A DNA stretch of 16,075 bases from GWB1-54-5 sp035290085 (GCA_035290085.1 DATDVK010000102.1:1-16075); one strand, 5' to 3'. Counted from the first letter of the stretch, positions 7,530 through 14,813 are shown. Translations and numbers: made by a program. Notes: generated by a model from the sequence alone, not told the origin.

Positions 7530-8381
7530 ATGAAAATCCTTGTCTTCGGTGGGAAGGGCTACATGGGCCAGGAGTTCCTCAGGCTCTTTCCCAATGCGGT
7601 GGCTCCTTCAGCCGATATCGCAGACTGCAATGCGGTTGCGGCGGTATTGGATACGCAGAAGCCCGATGTTGTCATCAATGCTGCAGGGAAGACGGGACGG
7701 CCGAACATCGACTGGTGTGAGGATCACAAGGAGGAAACGGTGCATGCGAATATCACAGGGCCGCTCATATTGCTCAATGAGTGTCAGAAGCGAGGCATCT
7801 ACTGGGTGCATTTGGGGTCCGGGTGCGTGTACCAGGGGGATAACGGGGGAAAGGGCTTCTCAGAAGAGGATGCGCCGAACTTTCGTGGCAGCTTCTACTC
7901 TCTGACGAAAGCCGCGTGTGACGAGATTCTCAGAGAGTTTCCTGCCGGTCCGGATGGAAAGGGAGGAGTGCTCATCCTCCGTCTCCGCATGCCGTTTGAT
8001 GGTTCCCTGCATGAACGCAATCTCATTTCCAAACTTACGAAGTATTCCCGCGTGCTCGACACGGAAAATTCTCTCACGTATCTGCCCGATTTCTTTGCTG
8101 CGGCGAAGGTGCTCATAGAGAGGCGGAAAACGGGTATCTACCATGTGGTGAATCCCGGGGTGATGTCGCCATACAGAATAATGGAGCTCTATAAGGAACT
8201 CGTGGATCCGAGGCACACGTTTGAGCGTCTCACACTCGGAGAGCTCTCCGAAGTGGCGAAAGCCGGGCGCAGCAATTGTGTGCTCACCAATGCAAAGCTT
8301 CTTTCCGAAGGCATCAAAATGCGTCCTGTAGAGACAGTGGTGAGGGAGGCTTTTTCTGCAATTGCAGGGCTGAAGCCATAA
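7530..8381 (+). CDS. extended SDR, NRS/ER-like (RmlD-superfamily) nucleotide-sugar epimerase/reductase
   Basis: The 283-aa protein has an N-terminal Rossmann motif GGKGYMG (7-13), NAAG (50-53) and the catalytic YSLTK (Tyr123, Lys127). This makes it an NAD(P)-dependent extended short-chain dehydrogenase. From memory of the family, the blocks TGRPNIDWCE, EEDAPNFRGSFYS, LRLRMPFDG and VNPGVMSPYRIMELYK match the 3,5-epimerase/4-reductase half of plant RHM and UER1 (NRS/ER) better than ordinary bacterial RmlD. Those enzymes convert NDP-4-keto-6-deoxyglucose to NDP-L-rhamnose in one polypeptide. Cys99, in GSGCVY, stands where that family has its epimerase cysteine, and Lys168 may be the partner base. 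The substrate is inferred. No rmlA, rmlB or rmlC is adjacent, so the rest of the pathway must be elsewhere. The gene is divergent from ftsK and lies 60 nt before the export cassette, which has its own promoter. Confidence 0.85.
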   Translation: MKILVFGGKGYMGQEFLRLFPNAVAPSADIADCNAVAAVLDTQKPDVVINAAGKTGRPNIDWCEDHKEETVHANITGPLILLNECQKRGIYWVHLGSGCVYQGDNGGKGFSEEDAPNFRGSFYSLTKAACDEILREFPAGPDGKGGVLILRLRMPFDGSLHERNLISKLTKYSRVLDTENSLTYLPDFFAAAKVLIERRKTGIYHVVNPGVMSPYRIMELYKELVDPRHTFERLTLGELSEVAKAGRSNCVLTNAKLLSEGIKMRPVETVVREAFSAIAGLKP

Positions 8382-8382
8382 A

Positions 8383-8411
8383 TTGATGAGATATTTGTTT
8401 TGTGGTAAAAT
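8383..8411 (+). promoter_or_regulatory. promoter of the MacAB-like cassette
   Basis: TTGATG (8383-8388), a 17-nt spacer and TAAAAT (8406-8411) with TG one base upstream of the hexamer (8403-8404). It is the best full promoter in the window. Transcription should begin near 8418, leaving a leader of about 24 nt before the GTG at 8442. The leader has no Shine-Dalgarno sequence. Confidence 0.75.
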
Positions 8412-8441
8412 AGAATGATTTAGTATACCTAGACATTCCCA

Positions 8442-10256
8442 GTGTATCGCAGCGTGAAGAATCCTCTCGCTCTCCTCAGAAGTATTCCATGGAAGACAGT
8501 GCGCAACGCTGTGTGGAAGTTCGTGCGTAGGCGCTGGAAGCTGTTGCTCCTTCTCGCCATCATCCTGCTTCCGTCCATTGCGCTGGGATTTTTCCTGTTC
8601 GGACCGGAGAAGCCGGAGTACATCACAGCTGAGGCCGTGAGGGGGGATCTCATCCAGTCAGTGGAGGCAGTAGGTACGGTGATCTCCGAGAAGGATTTGG
8701 AGCTGAAGTTTCCTGTCACCGGGGTAGTGGAGGAGGTCTATGTGAAAGAGGGTGATACTGTGGAAGCAGATCATGTGCTTGCAGAACTGCGCAATAACAG
8801 TTTGGAGGCGGATCTTTCGTCTGCTTCTGCAAGTTACCAGGCTGCTCTCGCGGATCTGCGAGCACTTGAGGAAGGAACGCGCCCGGAGGAAATTGCAATT
8901 GCAGAGGCAGAAGTGGAGAACAAGCGTGCGGCTCTCGCTGCGGCACGCGCCACCCTGGAGAATGCCGAGCGGAGTCTCGGGCGGTCTCAGAGTGAGCTTG
9001 ATCAGTTACACCGCGAGGCGGAGACCAGTCTCAGTGGCTATGTCTCCACTGCGGGTAGTACCATTTCCCAGGAGCTCACCGATATTGAGAATTCCCTCAA
9101 TGAACTCGACGACTACTTCGATACCACTGTCATCAAGAATGCGGTGGAATTCCGGTCCCGCCTTGAGTTTGAGGTGTACGTGCGCAAGCGGGAGGAAGCA
9201 GGTGGAACCATTGCGGATGCGCTTCTTGGGAGCAGGCCAGCGGATTTCGAAGAGGCAACAGAGAATCTGGAAGTTGCGCGGGACGCAGCTCTGCACGCTG
9301 TTACTGCGGCGGATGATGCCTATACCATCATTGTTGCCCTTCCAACGTCCAACTACCTCACCACCGCAACGAAGGAGACGTACAAGGATTCTGCCGCGGG
9401 TGAGAGAAACAGTATCCAGAGTGCGCTCAATGACATAGAGGATCAGCTCAAGGCCACCCGGGATGCCTCTGCGAATTTCAGTACGGAGATTGCCACGGAG
9501 GAATCTGCATTCGCGACTGCACAGGGAATCAAGGATAAGGCATTGGCCGACATAATGACGTACGAGACGTCGTTGCGCGTGCAGGAGGCCCAGCTTGCGC
9601 TGAAGAAGGCCGGTGCTCGGCAGGCGGATATCGATGCCGCAAGGGCAGCGGCAAACAGAGCGTACGCAGGGGTCCGCTACGCGCAGGCAAGACTGGATGA
9701 TACCGTTCTCAAGGCTCCCATCGCCGGGCGCATCACCAAGGTGAACCTGAAGGCCGGAGAATTTACCGGGGATTTCGAGGACTTCAATCGTGCGATCACC
9801 ATGCTCGGGGACAGTCCGTACCGCGTGGAAATGTTCGTTTCGGAGATCGACATTCCCAAAGTGCAGTACGAGCAGGAAGGGGGCGTGGAACTCGATGCCT
9901 ACCCTGGCCGCGACTTCCTCCTGCAGGTGACAGAAATTGATCCTGCTGCCACCTTAGTCGATGGAGTGCCGAAGTACCGTATCAAGCTCGATTTCCTTGA
10001 GGACGAAGAGAAAAACTTGAAGATTGGCATGACGGGCGATGTGGAGATCATCACCGGGGTTCAGAAGGACGTGACGATGGTGCCGGGACGTTCTGTCATC
10101 AAGAATGTGCTGGGGCAGGATATTGTCCGCATTCTTCATGGGGAAGATGAGATAGAGGAGCGTGCTGTTGTCGTCGGCATGGAGTCCGACACTGATGTGG
10201 AAATCATCAGTGGGGCGGAAGAAGGGGAGAAAGTGATTATCCTTATTAAGGAATAA
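8442..10256 (+). CDS. MacA/HlyD-like membrane fusion protein with an enlarged coiled-coil region
   Basis: This is the adaptor subunit of a MacAB-like ABC exporter. After a basic cytoplasmic N-terminus there is one membrane segment (about 33-53). The first half of a biotinyl-lipoyl-like domain follows (about 80-115, with FPVTGVVEEVYVKEGDTV), then a long alanine- and glutamate-rich helical region (about 120-420), the second lipoyl half with APIAGRITKVNLKAGEF (about 425-441) and beta-barrel domains to the end. At 604 aa it is far longer than E. coli MacA (about 370 aa). The extra length is in the helical hairpin, with a non-coiled insert in the middle. The start is GTG at 8442; an in-frame GTG at 8454 is possible. 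No lipobox is seen. It is the first gene of the cassette; the ATPase gene follows after 49 nt with a second promoter. Confidence 0.9.
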   Translation: MYRSVKNPLALLRSIPWKTVRNAVWKFVRRRWKLLLLLAIILLPSIALGFFLFGPEKPEYITAEAVRGDLIQSVEAVGTVISEKDLELKFPVTGVVEEVYVKEGDTVEADHVLAELRNNSLEADLSSASASYQAALADLRALEEGTRPEEIAIAEAEVENKRAALAAARATLENAERSLGRSQSELDQLHREAETSLSGYVSTAGSTISQELTDIENSLNELDDYFDTTVIKNAVEFRSRLEFEVYVRKREEAGGTIADALLGSRPADFEEATENLEVARDAALHAVTAADDAYTIIVALPTSNYLTTATKETYKDSAAGERNSIQSALNDIEDQLKATRDASANFSTEIATEESAFATAQGIKDKALADIMTYETSLRVQEAQLALKKAGARQADIDAARAAANRAYAGVRYAQARLDDTVLKAPIAGRITKVNLKAGEFTGDFEDFNRAITMLGDSPYRVEMFVSEIDIPKVQYEQEGGVELDAYPGRDFLLQVTEIDPAATLVDGVPKYRIKLDFLEDEEKNLKIGMTGDVEIITGVQKDVTMVPGRSVIKNVLGQDIVRILHGEDEIEERAVVVGMESDTDVEIISGAEEGEKVIILIKE

Positions 10257-10269
10257 GGAAAAAGAACAA

Positions 10270-10278
10270 TGGTAAAAT
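10270..10278 (+). promoter_or_regulatory. extended -10 before the ATPase gene
   Basis: TGGTAAAAT repeats the nonamer found in the cassette promoter at 8403-8411. Transcription from it would begin near 10285, about 20 nt before the TTG start. The -35 region is poor. It would allow the ATPase and permeases to be made independently of the adaptor. Confidence 0.55.
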
Positions 10279-10305
10279 GAAACATAGAACATTCCCTTTC
10301 TTCCG

Positions 10306-11058
10306 TTGACCAAGAAGAACGCATCAGAGAAGGCACCTCTCATAGAGACTATTGATCTCTGTAAGTCGTACTTCAATGACGGGATGGAAACGCCGGTGCT
10401 CTTTGACATTGATCTCACGATCCGCGAGGGGGAGTTTGTTTCTATCATGGGGCCTTCCGGATCAGGCAAATCCACGCTTATGCATATTCTCGGATTCCTG
10501 GATACCCCCACCTCCGGTTCCTACCTCTTCCGCGGCCAGAAGACACGTGTGCTCCACGATGACGAGCTCGCCCGCATCCGCGCGACGCGCGTGAGCTTTG
10601 TGTTCCAGGCGTTCAACCTGCTCCCCCGAACGACTGTGTTGGATAACGTCATTCTCCCCCTGCTCTATCACCCGACCATTCCGGCATCTGAGCGCACGGA
10701 GAGAGGGATGAAAGCCATTGAGCAAGTCGGTCTTACCGAGCGAGCGACGTACTTCACCAACCAACTCTCCGGCGGCCAGCAGCAGCGTGTGGCTATTGCC
10801 CGTTCACTCGTGACCGAGCCGGATATTATTTTCGCAGATGAACCGACAGGAAACTTGGATAGTGCCTCCGGCATTCAGGTGATGGGGGTCCTGCAGGATC
10901 TCCACAGCAAGCAAGGGAGAACCATCGTTCTCGTCACGCACGAAAAGATGACTGCAGAGTATGCCGAGCGCGTTATTCACATTCTCGATGGGCGCATTGC
11001 GACCGACACGCGTGGCTTCAAGCGGAATCACGCCAAGAATGTGAAACACATCAAGTAG
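10306..11058 (+). CDS. MacB/LolD-type ABC transporter ATP-binding protein
   Basis: The 250-aa nucleotide-binding subunit powers the export cassette. All ATPase motifs are intact: Walker A GPSGSGKST (49-57), Q-loop Gln101 in FVFQAFNLL, signature LSGGQQQR (154-161), Walker B IIFADEP with catalytic Glu179, D-loop residues just after it and H-loop His212. The PTSG and FQAFNLLPRTTVLDNV features are typical of the LolD/MacB/FtsE-like group. The start is TTG at 10306: an in-frame TAG at 10285-10287 bars a longer N-terminus, and the next ATG (10384) would cut into the first beta-strand. The stop codon is 2 nt before the next gene, so translation is probably coupled. Unlike E. coli MacB, the ATPase is a separate polypeptide from the permease. 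Confidence 0.95.
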   Translation: MTKKNASEKAPLIETIDLCKSYFNDGMETPVLFDIDLTIREGEFVSIMGPSGSGKSTLMHILGFLDTPTSGSYLFRGQKTRVLHDDELARIRATRVSFVFQAFNLLPRTTVLDNVILPLLYHPTIPASERTERGMKAIEQVGLTERATYFTNQLSGGQQQRVAIARSLVTEPDIIFADEPTGNLDSASGIQVMGVLQDLHSKQGRTIVLVTHEKMTAEYAERVIHILDGRIATDTRGFKRNHAKNVKHIK

Positions 11059-11060
11059 CC

Positions 11061-12290
11061 ATGTTCATCACAGACACATTCGCGACGGCCCGGAGAGCGA
11101 TCGGCGTCAACAGAAAACGTTCCATACTCACGATGCTCGGGGTCATCATCGGTGTGAGTTCAGTGGTACTCATGACAGCAGTTGGTGCCAGTATGGAAGT
11201 GCTCATCCTCAGCCAGATCAGCTCCATCGGTGCGCAGAGCATGGTCGTGTTTCCCGGGCAGCAGGAGGGAGCAGAGGGGACGCTCATTGCCGGTTTCGAC
11301 AGTCTCACGTTCGACGATGTCGAGGCGCTGGAGCGTCTCACCACCATTACCAATGTAGCACCAGCCATCTTTGTGGATGTTCCCACTGCCATCTACGGCA
11401 GGGAGGAGACGGAGCCACGGGTGATAGGTACGGTGCCGGATTACTTCCTGAACCGTGATATGCCTTTGGCTACAGGTAGGGTTCTGGAAGAGAGTGATGT
11501 CCGCAGAGCCCGTCACGTTGCAGTGCTCGGTTCGGACATTGCCGACGATCTCTTCCAGTTGGAAGATCCCGTCGGGAAACGCGTGAAACTCGGAGATCTG
11601 CAGTACACGGTGGTTGGTGTTCTGGAACCTGTTGGAACGCAGTTCTTCCAGAACGCGGATGAGTTTGTCTTCATTCCCCTCACGGTGGGTCGTGCGGTGA
11701 CGGGCCAAAAGTACGCGAACATCATCACGCTGCAGGCGGTGGGAGATTTTGATCTTGCACAAGAGGATGTGGAATCTCTGCTCCGGCAGCGCCACGGCAT
11801 CGTGAATTCCGAAGGTGACACGGACGAGGATGACTTCATCGTCCGTACGTCGCAGCAGGCGAATGACATTCTTGGGGCAGTCTCGCTCGGGCTTACCCTC
11901 TTCATTACGACCATTGCCGGCATTTCCCTCGTCGTCGGTGGCATCGGCATCATGAACATCATGCTGGTTGCCGTGACCGAGCGCACCCGTGAGATAGGCC
12001 TCCGGAAGGCTGTGGGAGCACGGAAGAGGGATATTCTTCTCCAGTTCCTTTTTGAAGCAGTTCTCCTCACCTTGTTTGCCGGCATCGCTGGTGTGGTCTT
12101 CGGTGTCGGCCTCGCCGGTCTGGCAGCGTTGATTGTGGACAAATACCTCGAGAGCTACGACTTTGCACTTTCGGTTCCTGCCATCGGGCTCGCTCTCGCC
12201 ATGGCGCTCCTCACGGGGCTTGTGTTCGGCATCTACCCGGCAAGACAGGCTTCCAAGCTCTCTCCCATGAACGCACTCCGCTATGAATGA
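11061..12290 (+). CDS. MacB-like ABC transporter permease, first copy
   Basis: The 409-aa permease has the MacB/FtsX architecture. A membrane helix near the N-terminus (about 22-42, after RRAIGVNRKRS) is followed by a large extracytoplasmic MacB_PCD-type domain (about 45-260) and three C-terminal helices (about 273-304, 332-360 and 371-392). The cytoplasmic coupling segment ERTREIGLRKAVGA (about 307-320), which contacts the ATPase, is well preserved, as is the closing YPARQASKLSPMNALRYE tail. It lies 2 nt after the ATPase gene. No Shine-Dalgarno sequence precedes it, so coupled translation is likely. It is paralogous along its whole length to the next gene. A mechanotransmission-type mechanism as in MacB is assumed from the family; the cargo is unknown. 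Confidence 0.93.
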   Translation: MFITDTFATARRAIGVNRKRSILTMLGVIIGVSSVVLMTAVGASMEVLILSQISSIGAQSMVVFPGQQEGAEGTLIAGFDSLTFDDVEALERLTTITNVAPAIFVDVPTAIYGREETEPRVIGTVPDYFLNRDMPLATGRVLEESDVRRARHVAVLGSDIADDLFQLEDPVGKRVKLGDLQYTVVGVLEPVGTQFFQNADEFVFIPLTVGRAVTGQKYANIITLQAVGDFDLAQEDVESLLRQRHGIVNSEGDTDEDDFIVRTSQQANDILGAVSLGLTLFITTIAGISLVVGGIGIMNIMLVAVTERTREIGLRKAVGARKRDILLQFLFEAVLLTLFAGIAGVVFGVGLAGLAALIVDKYLESYDFALSVPAIGLALAMALLTGLVFGIYPARQASKLSPMNALRYE

Positions 12291-12299
12291 ACTGTTTTT

Positions 12300-12374
12300 G
12301 AAGTCAGAAGGCAGAAGTCAGAAGGCAGTCACTGCACTCAAATCACTGTCTTCTTTCTTCTGATTTCTGCTTTC
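12300..12374. repeat. heptad-repeat hairpin between the two permease genes
   Basis: The left arm (12300-12327) is an exact tandem repeat of the 14-mer GAAGTCAGAAGGCA, that is four 7-nt units alternating GAAGTCA and GAAGGCA. The right arm (12347-12374) is made of complementary 7-nt units (TGTCTTC, TTTCTTC, TGATTTC, TGCTTTC). In RNA, 12307-12320 can pair with 12361-12374 over 14 bp without mismatch if G-U pairs are allowed, and most of the inner units pair too. The hairpin ends just before the ATG at 12381. Confidence 0.8.
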
Positions 12375-12380
12375 TTTTCC

Positions 12381-13598
12381 ATGCTCTTCCGCGACACCAT
12401 CCAAACGGCTTACAGGGCAATTGCCGCTCACAGAATGCGGTCAACACTCACCATGCTTGGCATCATCATAGGGGTCGGTTCCGTGGTGCTCATGGTCTCC
12501 GTCGGACGCAGCTTTGAGCGCTATATCTTGGATCAGGTTGAATCGTTCAGCAATAACCTCATAGAAGTGTACCCAACGGGGTTTGAGAAGTTCGGCCGCA
12601 CGCTCGACAGCGTGACCTACAGCGACTACGAAGCAATCGCCAGGCTCACCACGGTACGGAGCGTTGCACCAGTGATCTTCATTACGGAGAAGGTGCTGTA
12701 CGGGAATGAGGAAATTTCACCCTTCATCTTCGGGACCACCGGCAACTTCTTCGCAAACTACGGTATAAAGCTGGAGACAGGGCGGCTCCTCTCAGATTCT
12801 GATGAGAAGGCAGCGCGTTCCGTGGCTGTCCTCGCACATCAGGCAGCGGAAGATCTCTTCGGGCAGAAGGACCCCATCGGCGAGCGCATCCGGATTGGCA
12901 GCCGGTTCTACACGGTCGTAGGAACTCTCCAGGGTATTGGCTCTGCTCTCATGCAGGATCTTGATACGCCCGTATACGTCCCATTCACCACGGCGCGTGC
13001 CGCCACGGGCCACAAGGAGCTGAGTTACATGACCATGCAGGCGATCGAGGATGATGAGCTTGCCATTGCGGATGTCACAGCGTTGCTTCGCCAGAGACAT
13101 GGCATCCTGAATCCTGAGAACGATGTGGATAAAGATGACTTCCGTGCCCGCTCGGCGGAACAGGCGACAGAGATTGTCGGTCAGGTCACACTCGGCCTCA
13201 CGGTGTTCATTGCGCTCATAGCCGGGGTTTCGCTGCTCGTCGGCGGTATCGGCATCATGAATATCATGCTCGTCTCCGTTGCGGAGCGGACGAGGGAGAT
13301 CGGGCTGCGCAAGGCTGTGGGTGCCCGCAGCCATGACATCCTTCTCCAGTTCCTCATCGAGGCTGTGACGCTCACGCTCGTGGGGGGGAGCATCGGTATC
13401 ATTGGGGGAATGACACTCGGAATGATTCTTGCTGCTGCAGCGAGTAAATACATCGGGCATGTCCCATTTGTTCCCTCTTTCTCAGCTTTGCTTGCAGCGG
13501 TGCTCATGGCGCTCGGGACAGGTCTCCTTTTTGGCATTGTTCCTGCGAAAAAAGCTGCGAGCTTAAGCCCCATGGAGGCGATTCGGTGGGACAAATAA
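12381..13598 (+). CDS. MacB-like ABC transporter permease, second copy
   Basis: The 405-aa paralogue of the preceding permease has the same order: N-terminal helix after AYRAIAAHRMRSTLTMLG, extracytoplasmic MacB_PCD-type domain, and three C-terminal helices with VGGIGIMNIMLVSVAERT and REIGLRKAVGA. The two copies are clearly diverged in the extracytoplasmic domain (for example GRTLDSVTYSDY here against EGTLIAGFDSLTF there) but very similar in the membrane core. One ATPase and two permeases suggest a heterodimeric transporter, as in LolCDE, or two alternative homodimers. It is separated from the first permease by 90 nt holding a large hairpin. No Shine-Dalgarno sequence is present: the bases before the ATG are all pyrimidines. 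Confidence 0.92.
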   Translation: MLFRDTIQTAYRAIAAHRMRSTLTMLGIIIGVGSVVLMVSVGRSFERYILDQVESFSNNLIEVYPTGFEKFGRTLDSVTYSDYEAIARLTTVRSVAPVIFITEKVLYGNEEISPFIFGTTGNFFANYGIKLETGRLLSDSDEKAARSVAVLAHQAAEDLFGQKDPIGERIRIGSRFYTVVGTLQGIGSALMQDLDTPVYVPFTTARAATGHKELSYMTMQAIEDDELAIADVTALLRQRHGILNPENDVDKDDFRARSAEQATEIVGQVTLGLTVFIALIAGVSLLVGGIGIMNIMLVSVAERTREIGLRKAVGARSHDILLQFLIEAVTLTLVGGSIGIIGGMTLGMILAAAASKYIGHVPFVPSFSALLAAVLMALGTGLLFGIVPAKKAASLSPMEAIRWDK

Positions 13599-13602
13599 AA
13601 AA

Positions 13603-13656
13603 GAAGTCAGAAGTCAGAAGGCAGTGAGCAGTTACTGACTTCTGCTTACTGATTTC
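13603..13656. repeat. second heptad-repeat hairpin, between convergent genes
   Basis: The left arm has units GAAGTCA, GAAGTCA and GAAGGCA (13603-13623). The right arm has TGACTTC, TGCTTAC and TGATTTC (13636-13656). The outermost units pair fully in RNA with one G-U pair. It begins 4 nt after the stop of the second permease and ends 2 nt before the stop of the convergent DMT permease. It belongs to the same family as 12300-12374 and may act as a bidirectional transcript end. Confidence 0.75.
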
Positions 13657-13658
13657 TG

Positions 13659-14528
13659 TCATACAAATTTCAGCCACACGATTGCTACGAGTATCAGTAC
13701 CATCGCTGCCCACTGGGAACGGCTTAGTTTCTCGTGATACCAGAGCCAGCCGCAGATTCCTGTGATAATCAGCGACCCGCTTCCGATGGCGCTCACAATG
13801 GCAATGGGCCCCATGCTCAGGGCGAGCGCGTAACATCCTGTCCCTATGAGAGTCGGGGAGGCTGCAGCGGTAATGCCGAGCACGGTATGCGAGTCGATGC
13901 GTGTAAGACCCCTCCGAAGGAGCACCCATCGCAGCAGTATGATCACTGTGGTTGCAATACCTATTGCTGCTTCCCAGAAGTAGCTGCTCGCGAGAGGATC
14001 CACTGTGCGGCTCATGTCCGCAAGGATGATATTCGTGATGACGACCGGGAACGACGCAAGGATGGAGAGAGAGATGCCAAGGAGCAGTTTCTGCGAGATA
14101 TGGGGAGTATCCACCCGCTGCACAGAGAGCCAGATGCAGGAGAGGACGATGATGGCGATGAGGAGGAATCCGGCAGGGGGCGGTAGTTCTCCGTAAAGCA
14201 GAAGGCCACTGGGAACCATGAGAGCGTTTATGGTTGCCCGTTTGATCGTGTGGCCAATGCCGATGGGGATGAAGCGGTAGGACTCGAAGACAATAGCCAG
14301 GTACACCCCTCCGGCAATGCCGGAGAGGAGGAGCACTTTCCAGTGCGAGAGCACTGCGGCGATCTCCTGCGGGGAGGAGAGGAAGAGGAGTGGAAGGAGG
14401 GTGACGAGGAAGGAGATATTCCGGTAGAAGGCCAGGCTCAGCCCGTCTATACGACGTGCATATCGCACGAGGAGTGCGTTCTGGAGTGCGTAGCCGAGCA
14501 TGGAGCTCACAGCAAGAAGGTAGAACAT
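13659..14528 (-). CDS. EamA/DMT-superfamily membrane transporter
   Basis: The 289-aa protein is almost entirely hydrophobic, with about ten predicted membrane helices in two halves, the usual EamA duplication. Typical features are the N-terminal helix with YALQNALLVRYARRIDG, the helix-3/4 region VYLAIVFESYRFIPIG followed by KRATINALMVPSG, and in the second half ALSMGPIAIVSAIGSGSLIIT with YHEKLSRSQW before the last helix. These match drug/metabolite (EamA, RhaT-like) transporters, in which the helix before the last loop ends in a glutamate (here HEKL). The substrate cannot be assigned. The gene is convergent with the export cassette and divergent from the tRNA. The ATG at 14528 is supported by a promoter ending 9 nt upstream. 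Confidence 0.88.
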   Translation of the reverse strand: MFYLLAVSSMLGYALQNALLVRYARRIDGLSLAFYRNISFLVTLLPLLFLSSPQEIAAVLSHWKVLLLSGIAGGVYLAIVFESYRFIPIGIGHTIKRATINALMVPSGLLLYGELPPPAGFLLIAIIVLSCIWLSVQRVDTPHISQKLLLGISLSILASFPVVITNIILADMSRTVDPLASSYFWEAAIGIATTVIILLRWVLLRRGLTRIDSHTVLGITAAASPTLIGTGCYALALSMGPIAIVSAIGSGSLIITGICGWLWYHEKLSRSQWAAMVLILVAIVWLKFV

Positions 14529-14537
14529 GTGGATTGA

Positions 14538-14566
14538 ATTCTAGGGGAGTGGGAAGTACACTCCAA
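14538..14566 (-). promoter_or_regulatory. promoter of the DMT transporter gene
   Basis: On the minus strand TTGGAG (14566-14561), a 17-nt spacer and TAGAAT (14543-14538) precede the ATG at 14528 by 9 nt. The predicted leader is about 2-3 nt, so the transcript is nearly leaderless. Confidence 0.6.
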
Positions 14567-14617
14567 CAGTCAAATGGTGCTTCTCTGCACTATTGGCACT
14601 GATTCTTTCGCTTACGT

Positions 14618-14702
14618 GGGTCGGTACCGAAGTGGTCAAACGGGCCTGACTGTAAATCAGGTGGCCTTGCCTTCGGGGGTTCGAATCCCTCCCGGCCCAC
14701 CA
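14618..14702 (+). tRNA. tRNA-Tyr (anticodon GTA)
   Basis: All parts of a class II tRNA can be drawn. Acceptor stem GGGTCGG (14618-14624) pairs with CCGGCCC (14692-14698) with one U-G pair. D-stem CCG/CGG is at 14627-14629 and 14641-14643. Anticodon stem CCTGA/TCAGG flanks loop CTGTAAA with GTA at 14652-14654. A short variable arm GGC-CTT-GCC follows (14663-14671). The T-arm is GGGGG-TTCGAAT-CCCTC. Discriminator A is at 14699 and CCA is encoded at 14700-14702. A long variable arm and discriminator A are normal for bacterial tRNA-Tyr. The 3' end is duplicated downstream at 15173-15189. Confidence 0.96.
14686..14702 (+). repeat. left direct repeat (tRNA 3' end)
   Basis: TCCCTCCCGGCCCACCA is the 3' end of the tRNA gene from the last T-loop base to the CCA. 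It matches 16 of 17 positions with 15173-15189. Confidence 0.75.
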
Positions 14703-14708
14703 CACTTC

Positions 14709-14729
14709 GCTCTTCGCTATACGAAGAGC
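14709..14729. repeat. hairpin directly after tRNA-Tyr
   Basis: GCTCTTCG and CGAAGAGC form a perfect 8-bp stem around CTATA, starting 7 nt after the tRNA CCA. CACTTCGC just before it (14703-14710) is also the exact reverse complement of 14763-14770, so alternative pairing with the first long repeat is possible. There is no T-tract. Confidence 0.65.
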
Positions 14730-14784
14730 TTCGCGTGGCGCGCCATCTCCAGTTACGAAAGTGCGAAGTGTGCCCCGCGGAGCT
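14730..14784 (+). repeat. 55-bp direct repeat, copy 1
   Basis: Identical over 55 bp to 14831-14885. It contains the 10-bp palindrome TGGCGCGCCA (14736-14745) and ends at AGCT, where the two copies switch to different hairpin sequences. The period between copies is 101 bp. Confidence 0.95.
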
Positions 14785-14813
14785 CCGAACGGAGTGAGGG
14801 GCGGCGTGGGGCA
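14771..14813. repeat. two-stem hairpin closing repeat copy 1
   Basis: TGCCCC (14771-14776) pairs with GGGGCA (14808-14813). Inside, CTCCG and CGGAG form a second stem around AA (14783-14794). The inner stem differs in sequence from that of copy 2 but keeps pairing. Confidence 0.6.

Noticed and set aside
6578..7720. Long plus-strand frame (380 codons) antisense to ftsK
   Set aside because: It is rich in serine runs and basic residues typical of the reverse strand of a GC-rich gene, and the opposite strand is unmistakably FtsK.
14741..14744. GGCGCGCC palindrome in each 55-bp repeat as a stand-alone restriction or recombination site
   Set aside because: A short self-complementary GC word is expected by chance in such sequence; it is only of interest as part of the larger repeat.
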